From positions 1 to 39,960 of IMG/VR virus record IMGVR_UViG_3300020057_000076: a stretch of 39,960 bases of DNA; one strand, 5' to 3'. How positions within the stretch are numbered: the first letter of the stretch is position 1; each line of letters starts with the position of its first letter. This stretch comes from a virus. The notes under the pieces are model-generated. The model was given only the letters and a program-made list of their open reading frames with translations, did no database searches and was not told the origin of the DNA. Positions 13,717 through 19,314 of this stretch are shown one piece after another. The translations under genes were made by a program, and so were the position numbers.

Positions 13717-13763
13717 TGAATTATCCCCCTGTGATTAATGGCCCTACCTAGCCCTAACTGGCC

Positions 13764-13874
13764 TTACCCTAAAACATATGCCACGATCACGAACGCTAGG
13801 ACGAACGGCCAAAAGGCGGCCAGAAACATACCGCCGACGGCAACAAGTGCCACAATGACCAGTAGTCTAATCAT
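13764..13874 (-). CDS. Tiny membrane protein
   Basis: A 36-residue protein that is almost entirely hydrophobic (MIRLLVIVALVAVGGMFLAA, then FWPFVLAFVIVAYVLG), with two short helices or one long one. I chose the ATG at 13874 because GGGGGGAATATC precedes it and the previous gene's TGA overlaps it. Function unknown. Confidence 0.6.
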   Translation of the reverse strand: MIRLLVIVALVAVGGMFLAAFWPFVLAFVIVAYVLG

Positions 13875-14044
13875 GATATTCCCCCCTGAATTCCTGCGTC
13901 GTCGACGTAGACGTATGACCAAAGGCAACATGGAGACACAGACACCGGCCAATTTTTGCCGCCGGGATATTCCACCGGAAACGTTTCCGCCAATTCCTCA
14001 TCCGAAAACCGGCTTCCACACCTTTTACATTCATGCATTTCCAT
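13871..14044 (-). CDS. Small zinc-knuckle protein
   Basis: A 57-residue protein with CKRCGSRFSDEEL near the N-terminus and a CC pair at about residues 39-40. The two cysteine pairs probably bind one zinc ion. It starts after GGGGGAATAATC. No family can be named. Confidence 0.55.
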   Translation of the reverse strand: MEMHECKRCGSRFSDEELAETFPVEYPGGKNWPVSVSPCCLWSYVYVDDAGIQGGIS

Positions 14045-14077
14045 GATTATTCCCCCGCTAGGTGTGCCTCGGCGCGA

Positions 14078-14230
14078 TCATTTACCGCCTAGGGCAATTT
14101 TAACCTCGTCCACTATCCACGAACAAAAACTACATGTATGAAAAAACACAATACACCCTAATGCTAGTCCAAACATTACGACGCGTGGAAGCAGCACCAG
14201 CACGATCAAGACAGCAGCTAATTCAACCAT
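14078..14230 (-). CDS. Small membrane protein
   Basis: A 50-residue protein with a hydrophobic N-terminal half (MVELAAVLIVLVLLPRVVMF, then GLALGCIVFF) and a CSFC pair before a short charged tail. GAGGATAAATAATC lies before the ATG. It belongs to the same set of tiny membrane and zinc proteins. Confidence 0.5.
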   Translation of the reverse strand: MVELAAVLIVLVLLPRVVMFGLALGCIVFFHTCSFCSWIVDEVKIALGGK

Positions 14231-14236
14231 GATTAT

Positions 14237-14362
14237 TTATCCTCTAGGTGAATCAATGACTTGCATCCCGCCAGTCGCGCTAGCCTTAGTTTGGCAGTCG
14301 TGCGCCACTTTGTAAACTCCACAACCATTCGGACACGTGCTGATTTCCGTTTTACCTTTCAT
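14237..14362 (-). CDS. Small cysteine-containing protein
   Basis: A 41-residue protein with CPNGC and HDC, a possible zinc site (MKGKTEISTCPNGCGVYKVA). GGGGGAATATT precedes the ATG. Its frame begins inside the end of the upstream gene. Confidence 0.5.
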   Translation of the reverse strand: MKGKTEISTCPNGCGVYKVAHDCQTKASATGGMQVIDSPRG

Positions 14363-14585
14363 AATATTCCCCCTTAATTCGCAGATTCCAGCGATACCAT
14401 TCAAAATAATTACGAAGAGCGTCCACTGCCCGTTCTATCGTTTTTCCGCCTATACGTAGCTCGTTTTTTCCGGCGGTTGTTACCCAAACATATTTGTCCC
14501 CGTGTTTATGTAATTCAAGTCGTATTCGGCGATTCTCTGAATGATGGTTGATTGATGCAGTTTTCAACGGACGTTTAGTTTTCAT
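14352..14585 (-). CDS. Small hypothetical basic protein
   Basis: A 77-residue basic protein (MKTKRPLKTASINHHSENRR) with strand-rich KYVWVTTAGKNELRIGGK and a helix containing ERAVDALRNYFEWYRW. The beta-beta-alpha layout resembles small DNA-binding folds, but no family is recognised. GGGGGCC lies before the ATG. Confidence 0.6.
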   Translation of the reverse strand: MKTKRPLKTASINHHSENRRIRLELHKHGDKYVWVTTAGKNELRIGGKTIERAVDALRNYFEWYRWNLRIKGEYYER

Positions 14586-14587
14586 AA

Positions 14588-14737
14588 TTAGTTGGCCCCC
14601 TCAATATGTCGGTTAGCTACGAAGGAATCGGCTATAAAAAGCGACGTCTCCATATCCGCCTGCCCTTCGCGGAAATAAAAATGCAATGCTAGGGTATTTC
14701 TCAATTCATACAACTGTTTTACCGACAGTGTGGTCAT
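14588..14737 (-). CDS. Small hypothetical protein
   Basis: A 49-residue helical protein (MTTLSVKQLYELRNTLALHF) with no cysteine pairs or membrane segment. It overlaps the upstream zinc protein by 4 bases (ATGA). Function unknown. Confidence 0.5.
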   Translation of the reverse strand: MTTLSVKQLYELRNTLALHFYFREGQADMETSLFIADSFVANRHIEGAN

Positions 14738-14898
14738 TGAGCTACCTCGGCACTTTCAACCATACAGTCGCATTCACCGTCGTCATTAGTTGAAAATCCA
14801 CACCGGAAACACGTCGGCGCGCTTTTACTATTCGGACATCCCGTCTCGTGACAACCGACACCGTTGATAAACAAAAACTCGCATTGATTACAGTTCAT
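14734..14898 (-). CDS. Small multi-cysteine zinc protein
   Basis: A 54-residue protein with CNQC, CHETGC, CFRC and CDC motifs, enough for two zinc sites. I chose the ATG at 14898 because GGGGGAAAATAATC directly precedes it; a longer frame would run into the previous gene. It is likely a nucleic-acid- or protein-binding knuckle. Confidence 0.6.
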   Translation of the reverse strand: MNCNQCEFLFINGVGCHETGCPNSKSAPTCFRCGFSTNDDGECDCMVESAEVAQ

Positions 14899-14900
14899 GA

Positions 14901-15527
14901 TTATTTTCCCCCTGTTAATTCTGTGTAGTTTTTTGCGCCTAACACGCATCCGTTCCCTATCAGTTCGCCGTGTATTTCTATCTCCACATCCGGATTCTCA
15001 TTCAGTAGGATAAACTGCAAAACTGCTCCCAGCTGATGGCTATCCGCGAGTGTGGTTTTCAAGCTACTAATCCATGCATCCAAACTGTTCGAATAGGACG
15101 AGATAGATCCGTCATAAGAACTATAGTTACCTCGTAGATACTTCTGGAATTCAGCTAGGTTAGCGTCTAGATATTTCTCGATCGTTTTTACATTCGATGC
15201 ACTGAGGGTAATTTCTACATTTACAGAGTCATTCCGGTAGTTGTACTCCCGGGGACTCACTAATTCCTGCATCACACACGCTTTAATCATTCCTAGTGTT
15301 TTTAATTTATCCTCAATCTCCCCCGTGAACCGGCGCGCCACGTCTAGCGCATAATCTGAATAATTCCAGTCGATATCGTCCCAAACAATTTCCCCTAACC
15401 CGTTTTGCACCCGTATTTCGTTGATGTGTTCAATTTCCTGAACCTCGTCGTCATCCGTTTCCCAGATAGTTTGGTAAAATCCTGAAAACACGGGCAGCCA
15501 CGTATCGGTTTTATTTATAGTAGTCAT
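14901..15527 (-). CDS. Acidic phage protein, possible DNA mimic
   Basis: A 208-residue, strongly acidic protein: ETDDDEVQEIEHINEI and VWDDIDWNYSDYALD in the first 55 residues, then helical and Ser/Tyr-rich parts. Proteins opening like TWLPVFSGFYQTIWE occur in phages and mobile elements without assigned role. Early acidic proteins can mimic DNA to block restriction or host factors; that is inference here. It is followed by a second acidic gene upstream, and both lack an enzymatic motif. Confidence 0.6.
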   Translation of the reverse strand: MTTINKTDTWLPVFSGFYQTIWETDDDEVQEIEHINEIRVQNGLGEIVWDDIDWNYSDYALDVARRFTGEIEDKLKTLGMIKACVMQELVSPREYNYRNDSVNVEITLSASNVKTIEKYLDANLAEFQKYLRGNYSSYDGSISSYSNSLDAWISSLKTTLADSHQLGAVLQFILLNENPDVEIEIHGELIGNGCVLGAKNYTELTGGK

Positions 15528-15542
15528 GGTTATTTATCTCCT

Positions 15543-16040
15543 TTATAGTGAAACGCTTCTAGAGCCGATATCCGTAAATACATACTCATTCCCGCGGATA
15601 CCTTCGTCCACATTCTCATTACTCATGAGATAGTCCATCTGGGCTCTGAGTTTTTCCAGGTAATCCACACACAGAGACTTGCGAAATTCTTCGTCCACCT
15701 CGTCCAGCTCTTCGCTCTCGTCCACACCAGACCCGGCTACCAGCGTTGAGCGTTCTTTTAAATACGCCCGTGCAGTGGTGTAGGTGTCACACACTTCCCC
15801 GTGTTCCTCGATGATTCGTGTTGCCGTGATGCTTGCCGAATCTGTGAATTCCCCAGTGACCTCTGCTAACCGGTCAATATCGAACCCCGTGATTTTGAAC
15901 CCAATGTTTAATGCATCCTCATAAACGAACTCATACCAGCGATCATCGAACATGCCGTCTCGGTACCAGTCGCGTGCTTTTTCTTTGGCCTTGGCGTCAA
16001 GTTCGTCGAATTCGTACGTCTCAATTGTTTGAATTTTCAT
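15543..16040 (-). CDS. Acidic protein of the antitoxin-like phage family
   Basis: A 165-residue acidic protein beginning MKIQTIETYEFDELDAKAKE, then KARDWYRDG. The 'YxFDELxxxAKEKARxWYR' opening is shared by phage proteins that are often labelled, on weak grounds, as antitoxins of a stability system. No toxin is visible beside it. The acidic cluster DESEELDEVDEEF is notable. It starts after GGGGGGAAACAATC and pairs with the acidic gene downstream. Confidence 0.6.
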   Translation of the reverse strand: MKIQTIETYEFDELDAKAKEKARDWYRDGMFDDRWYEFVYEDALNIGFKITGFDIDRLAEVTGEFTDSASITATRIIEEHGEVCDTYTTARAYLKERSTLVAGSGVDESEELDEVDEEFRKSLCVDYLEKLRAQMDYLMSNENVDEGIRGNEYVFTDIGSRSVSL

Positions 16041-16237
16041 GATTGTTTCCCCCCATAGATTTTTAAACTGGCGAACTTTGGAAAATCCCGGACAGACTTG
16101 AATGAGCGCGGATATGAGCGACGGAATTTCATTTCCTTTTTGTAGTGATTTTCACAGATGAGGATGTTTCCATCTACACCAATTGGTAGCGTCCGAACGT
16201 CGGTATCCACTTCATGTCCGTAGTCGCATGTAGTCAT
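16037..16237 (-). CDS. Small hypothetical protein
   Basis: A 66-residue protein: MTTCDYGHEVDTDVRTLPIG, then an ICENHYKKE segment and a basic C-terminus. Cys/His spacing (CDYGHE, CENH) suggests a zinc site. I chose the ATG at 16237, with GGGGGGAAATAATC upstream, rather than the long frame over the previous gene. It shares the C-terminal IYGGK ending with the protein at 16482-16694. Confidence 0.6.
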   Translation of the reverse strand: MTTCDYGHEVDTDVRTLPIGVDGNILICENHYKKEMKFRRSYPRSFKSVRDFPKFASLKIYGGKQS

Positions 16238-16239
16238 GA

Positions 16240-16485
16240 TTATTTCCCCCCTTCGACGCTGGCGATTACACGCCTTGCATTGGCCGAAAATTCGCCTTCG
16301 TACGGACCTTCGGGAAACCGCGATACCAAGTCCTTCAACGCTTCCAGTAGTTTCGGCGCGCTGGCGATCAGTCGCGCGTTTGCTGAATTGTCGGAGTGGA
16401 GAGCGCATATCTCCTCGCTTCCGTGTTTGATTAGTCCCCACATCGTGTCTATTTTCCACGGGCCCGGCGTGTGTGTTGTGTTCAT
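16240..16485 (-). CDS. Conserved HTPGPW phage protein
   Basis: An 81-residue protein of a family common in phages: HTPGPWKID at the N-terminus and NARLIASAPKLLEALKDLV in the middle, then a short tail. The family has no established function despite being widespread. GGGGGGAAATC precedes the ATG. The strong family match makes this frame more credible than the overlapping longer ones. Confidence 0.8.
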   Translation of the reverse strand: MNTTHTPGPWKIDTMWGLIKHGSEEICALHSDNSANARLIASAPKLLEALKDLVSRFPEGPYEGEFSANARRVIASVEGGK

Positions 16486-16694
16486 GATTTCCCCCCATAG
16501 ATATGAAAATCTAAATCAAAATCCCGAGTATCATCGACGTCGAAAATCGCCCCATAACCGCCGACATGATCCACGAGAGCAAATGCCGCCCTGTTTATTT
16601 GTTCCTCAGTAATGCCATTCCGGTCAACGTAGTTTTCAATCCAGTCGTATACGATACGTCGCGCGTCATTCATCGTCGTGAGTTCGGTTCCCAT
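16482..16694 (-). CDS. Small acidic protein
   Basis: A 70-residue protein (MGTELTTMNDARRIVYDWIE) ending in FDLDFHIYGGKS. The ATG at 16694 follows GGAGAAATAATC. The IYGGK C-terminus repeats that of its neighbour at 16037, suggesting a shared end segment. It is the first gene after the promoter at 16733-16760. Confidence 0.6.
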   Translation of the reverse strand: MGTELTTMNDARRIVYDWIENYVDRNGITEEQINRAAFALVDHVGGYGAIFDVDDTRDFDLDFHIYGGKS

Positions 16695-16732
16695 GATTAT
16701 TTCTCCTTTCAGTGTGTCTGTTTGCATGCTAC

Positions 16733-16760
16733 AGTGTATCATATATTTCCTACATGTCAA
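16733..16760 (-). promoter_or_regulatory. Leftward sigma70-like promoter
   Basis: Reading leftward, TTGACA (16760-16755) and TACACT (16738-16733) are 16 bases apart. The start would be near 16726, leaving a leader of about 30 bases with AAAGGAG before the gene at 16694. The -10 box is the same as at 13158 and 39146. Confidence 0.6.
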
Positions 16761-16763
16761 TGT

Positions 16764-16898
16764 CTATTTTGGGTCATATACAAAATGAGCCTTATGGCCC
16801 ATCTTTATCAGCTCATTTACCACACGGCGCGCGGATACACCGGTCAATTTACGCATATACAGTAGCCCGTCGCGATAGATAAAATATGGCCTATTCAT
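16764..16898 (-). CDS. Small basic protein
   Basis: A 44-residue basic protein (MNRPYFIYRDGLLYMRKLTG) with a helix (RRVVNELIKMGHKAH). It overlaps the preceding gene by 8 bases and ends just before the promoter at 16755. The strand-helix layout is reminiscent of small DNA-binding proteins, without a family match. Confidence 0.5.
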   Translation of the reverse strand: MNRPYFIYRDGLLYMRKLTGVSARRVVNELIKMGHKAHFVYDPK

Positions 16899-17067
16899 TA
16901 GAGTCTCCCCGTTTATTTATTAGTCCTATCTGGCGCAGTCCGTCCAGCCCAAATGAGCCCCGGATGCGCTCACACCCATCAGCATCAACGAAACTGCTAA
17001 CGATTGTCCACTGTCTATTTTCTCCCGGCATATCCTCGTATTTGCCATCGTAGCGTAGGAGAGTCAT
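16891..17067 (-). CDS. Small hypothetical protein
   Basis: A 58-residue protein (MTLLRYDGKYEDMPGENRQW) with a strand-rich middle (TIVSSFVDADGCERIRGSFG). I chose the ATG at 17067 with GGGGGG upstream; a longer in-frame start at 17091 is less likely. No family is recognised. Confidence 0.55.
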   Translation of the reverse strand: MTLLRYDGKYEDMPGENRQWTIVSSFVDADGCERIRGSFGLDGLRQIGLINKRGDSNE

Positions 17068-17068
17068 A

Positions 17069-17182
17069 TCAATGCCCCCCTTTGAACTCATCGCCGCTCT
17101 GCTCGTACACCGCCAGCCATTGCCATAGCACTATCAGCGTCGGGAGAGTCTGGGTTATCGCCGAGGATGCTTTGTTTTCCAT
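17069..17182 (-). CDS. First leftward gene, small membrane-type protein, leaderless
   Basis: A 37-residue protein (MENKASSAITQTLPTLIVLW, then QWLAVYEQSGDEF) with a short hydrophobic stretch. The ATG at 17182 is 7 bases from the last base of the -10 box, so transcription should start at its A; an alternative ATG at 17188 would be upstream of that start. It is the promoter-proximal gene of the whole leftward unit. Confidence 0.5.
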   Translation of the reverse strand: MENKASSAITQTLPTLIVLWQWLAVYEQSGDEFKGGH

Positions 17183-17188
17183 ACACAT

Positions 17189-17217
17189 AGAATACACCAC
17201 ACCAGTGAGATTGTCAA
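17189..17217 (-). promoter_or_regulatory. Strong leftward promoter of the early unit
   Basis: Reading leftward, TTGACA (17217-17212) is a perfect -35 box, followed by 17 bases and TATTCT (17194-17189). The predicted start falls on the A of the ATG at 17182, implying a leaderless mRNA. This is the best consensus promoter in the window and heads the early operon. Confidence 0.75.
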
Positions 17218-17244
17218 GGGGTTATTTTGTTAGGGGCACAGATT

Positions 17245-17258
17245 TTACATTCCGGTAA
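17245..17258. promoter_or_regulatory. TTAC-N6-GTAA inverted repeat
   Basis: TTAC ATTCCG GTAA lies between the leftward -35 box and the rightward promoter. The same half-sites and spacing occur in the palindrome at 13147-13168. A shared operator is plausible, but 4-bp arms alone are weak evidence. Confidence 0.3.
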
Positions 17259-17260
17259 CA

Positions 17261-17291
17261 TTGAAGACATAAATAGGGGCTATGCTAGTAT
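17261..17291 (+). promoter_or_regulatory. Possible rightward promoter
   Basis: TTGAAG (17261-17266) and an extended -10 TGCTAGTAT (17283-17291) lie 31 bases before the RHH gene start. The 19-base spacing is long, so the call rests mainly on the TGn extension and the position in the divergent region. Confidence 0.35.
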
Positions 17292-17321
17292 TGAGGGGCA
17301 GATAAATTGAATGGGGGAAAC

Positions 17322-17573
17322 ATGGCAAACAACACGAACAGGGGCATGGTGGCGGTAGACGCTGAACTGCACCGATGGCTGAAAGAAACGGCGCTAAAAC
17401 TGAACACGTCGATTGCCGAGATGATTAAAAGGCACCAGGGCATGGGTCTGGACGAACTCCGGAATATGTTTGTAGGCCACAAACTAGCCCAGGAACTGGC
17501 CGAACTACGCCGGCAAAAACAGAAACTCGAGGCCCAAGAGAACCGGTTAAATGCGCTTATTAAGGGACGCTAA
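17322..17573 (+). CDS. Ribbon-helix-helix DNA-binding protein
   Basis: An 83-residue protein. GMVAVDAELHRWLKETALKL followed by NTSIAEMI is a clear ribbon-helix-helix (beta strand, two helices) as in Arc, MetJ and antitoxin or partition regulators. A C-terminal coiled coil (ELAELRRQKQKLEAQENRL) probably drives oligomerisation. GGGGGAAAC precedes the ATG at 17322. Placed alone, divergent from the early unit and beside several repeat arrays, it is the best candidate for a repressor or repeat-binding protein. No conventional CI-like repressor is seen elsewhere. Confidence 0.75.
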   Translation: MANNTNRGMVAVDAELHRWLKETALKLNTSIAEMIKRHQGMGLDELRNMFVGHKLAQELAELRRQKQKLEAQENRLNALIKGR

Positions 17574-17603
17574 GGGGCCGCTAAGGGGCCGTTAAGGGGA
17601 CGT
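17561..17603 (+). repeat. Four tandem 10-11-bp repeats
   Basis: Units TAAGGGACGC, TAAGGGGCCGC, TAAGGGGCCGT and TAAGGGGACGT follow one another, covering the last codons and stop of the RHH gene. The 11-bp period puts every unit on one face of DNA. RHH proteins often bind such tandem sites cooperatively. Confidence 0.7.
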
Positions 17604-18050
17604 TACAAAGATTTTACATAGGTACGATTCACGTCTATTTGTAGGATATATTACTACAGGACTATAAAAGTGGCTGTTATACCCCGCTTTTAATGCTATT
17701 AGCGGCTTTCACATTGATTTATAGATATGTTTGTACGAATTACTCTCTATCTCTAACCCGTACAGACAAGAGGGTATGATGACTCCGAAGGCTAAAGGCC
17801 TCCGGTCTCCATTCCCCTTCCGCGGATGTTCTAAGGCGCGTATAAATAGGTTATCCCTTACCTACCTTGACCCCTAGACTCAAATAAGATGTGCGCTAAA
17901 ACAAGGCAATAGATCGGCCTTAACCCGGCTCTGAAAGGCAGCCCGGTTCCAAATAAAACGGATCTACTATCGCTGTTCTTCGTGTGCGCAAAGACGAAGA
18001 GCAGACCCCGCGCTAACAGGAACTGTTTTCTACTACTTTCATACCTTCTG
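17604..18050. other. Noncoding gap, no gene seen
   Basis: About 450 bases with frequent stops in all frames. A weak rightward box pair (TTGTAG, 18 bases, TATAAA near 17639-17668) and a small GGCTAAAGGCC hairpin near 17792 are the only signals. A leftward 70-codon frame at 17858-18070 has no ribosome site or recognisable composition and I do not call it. Confidence 0.4.
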
Positions 18051-18096
18051 TTTAACGCCTTTAACGTCACTAACGTCTTTAACCGATGTTAACGTC
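18051..18096 (+). repeat. Five 9-10-bp TTTAACGTC-type repeats
   Basis: TTTAACGCC, TTTAACGTC, ACTAACGTC, TTTAACCGA and TGTTAACGTC run head to tail. They share the TAACGTC element of the 24-bp array that begins 30 bases downstream and may be its degenerate edge. Confidence 0.55.
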
Positions 18097-18125
18097 TGTT
18101 AAGAGGCTGAGATAGAGAGAAAGGG

Positions 18126-18395
18126 GACGTTAGAGCCAACGCCGTTAACGACGTTAGAGTCAACGGCTTTAACGCCTTACGTCTTTTGGTACGTCGTTAG
18201 GGTCAACGCCGTTAACGTCGTTAACGTCAACGCCGTTAACGTCGTTAGGGTCAAAGACGTTAACGTCGTTAGAGTCAACGTCTTACGTCTTTTGGTACGT
18301 CGTTAGGGTCAACGCCGTTAACGTCGTTAGAGTCAAAGACGTTAAACAGCCGTTAGGGTCAACGCCGTTAAAGACGTTAGTACCAAAGCCCTTAT
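18126..18395 (+). repeat. Iteron-like 24-bp repeat array
   Basis: Ten head-to-tail units, nine nearly full and one truncated (18265-18279). The consensus begins GTCGTTAGGGTC and ends AACGCCGTTAAC. Unit starts are 18126, 18150, 18193, 18217, 18241, 18265, 18299, 18323, 18349 and 18373. Two copies of a 19-base insert ending TTACGTCTTTTGGTAC interrupt the array at 18174 and 18280, 106 bases apart, showing that a larger block was duplicated. Variation is confined to a few positions (GGG/GAG, CGCC/AGAC). It is noncoding, in the only large gap between the opposed units, and immediately upstream of RNase HI. A replication origin or a partition/regulator site are the main options. Confidence 0.85.
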
Positions 18396-18421
18396 ACGAA
18401 AGGAATTAAAAGGATTTAAAT

Positions 18422-18826
18422 ATGATTTATGTCTGGTCAGACGGTAGCAACACGAAAGCTCAAAAGACAAGGTGTGCAGTAATTATCAAAGACAATGCGC
18501 AGAACACGCTTTACAAAGAAGTCGTCGACGGGCCGACGGGATGGTGTGACGTTGCCGAGTATCAATCCGTCGTCAATGGTCTAGCCGCACTTCTCAATAT
18601 GGGATTAGAGCAGGAACAGATTTTATGGCGTAATGACGCCAGTTTTGTCATGGGACAGATGTCCGGGCAAATGAAAGTGCATACAAAAAGACAAGAAAGG
18701 CGTCCAAACTCATACTATCCGCTGTTTGAAGAAGCGCAAAGACTCGTAAAGAACTTTCGCTCTATTTGCTTTCAGTGGATTCCACGGGAACAAAATACGG
18801 AAGCGGATGCTCTCTCAAAACTATGA
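18422..18826 (+). CDS. Ribonuclease HI
   Basis: A 134-residue RNase H fold enzyme that cuts RNA in RNA-DNA hybrids. The catalytic carboxylates are all visible: WSDGS (Asp7), AEYQSVVNGL (Glu46), RNDASFVMG (Asp72) and EADALSK (Asp129). AAAAGGA lies 7 bases before the ATG. It is the first gene after the repeat array and overlaps the terminase small-subunit gene (ATGA), so it is expressed with packaging genes. It may remove primers or R-loops at the neighbouring candidate origin; that link is inferred from position. Confidence 0.88.
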   Translation: MIYVWSDGSNTKAQKTRCAVIIKDNAQNTLYKEVVDGPTGWCDVAEYQSVVNGLAALLNMGLEQEQILWRNDASFVMGQMSGQMKVHTKRQERRPNSYYPLFEEAQRLVKNFRSICFQWIPREQNTEADALSKL

Positions 18827-19314
18827 ACCAACAACTAAAGGCGCTAAAGTCTCTAAAGTCCCTTGCTTCTCACTCAGAGGCCGGATTAGGGCCTAGAGCA
18901 AGCGAAATACTACAATACGTGTTTGACCATCCGGAATGTACACAGAAGCAAGTCGCGGACGCAGTTGGCGTCTCTCGCCCTCGAGTAAGCTACATCATGG
19001 GGCATCCCAAAGTTCTGAAAGCATTTCCGATCCTAGCGCGCCGTAGAATGTCGGGCATGCTTCCGCAAGCTGTTAAACGATTTGAGAAGCTGATGAATCA
19101 GGATGAGAATCTAGAAGTGTCGCGAAAAGTTGTTGAGCAAATACTCAAAACAGAAGGCGTCATCGAGAACGTTCAGCACATCGAGGTCCGAAGCACGACG
19201 GAAATCAAAACGACTGAAGAACTCAAGCAGTTGATTGCAAAAGCACGGGACCTTCCGCCGTCGGTCATCGATGCTGAAATCATCGTCGATCAGGGGAATG
19301 AATCGAGGGGTTGA
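18823..19314 (+). CDS. Terminase small subunit-like protein
   Basis: A 163-residue protein with an N-terminal helix-turn-helix (CTQKQVADAVGVSRPRVSYI) and a helical C-terminus, upstream of TerL, the layout of phage small terminase subunits that recognise the packaging site. The ATG at 18823 overlaps the RNase H stop; a longer in-frame start at 18766 lies inside RNase H. Unusually, 0.7 kb including a noncoding gap separates it from TerL. A stand-alone transcription regulator is the alternative. Confidence 0.65.
   Translation: MNQQLKALKSLKSLASHSEAGLGPRASEILQYVFDHPECTQKQVADAVGVSRPRVSYIMGHPKVLKAFPILARRRMSGMLPQAVKRFEKLMNQDENLEVSRKVVEQILKTEGVIENVQHIEVRSTTEIKTTEELKQLIAKARDLPPSVIDAEIIVDQGNESRG

Noticed and set aside
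17858-18070. 70-codon leftward frame in the noncoding gap
   Set aside because: No ribosome site and no recognisable composition. It ends within the repeat border and is opposed to rightward transcription.
18126-18395. CRISPR array
   Set aside because: The units are directly adjacent with no unique spacers of equal length. The only inserts are two copies of one 19-base block, and no cas genes are present.
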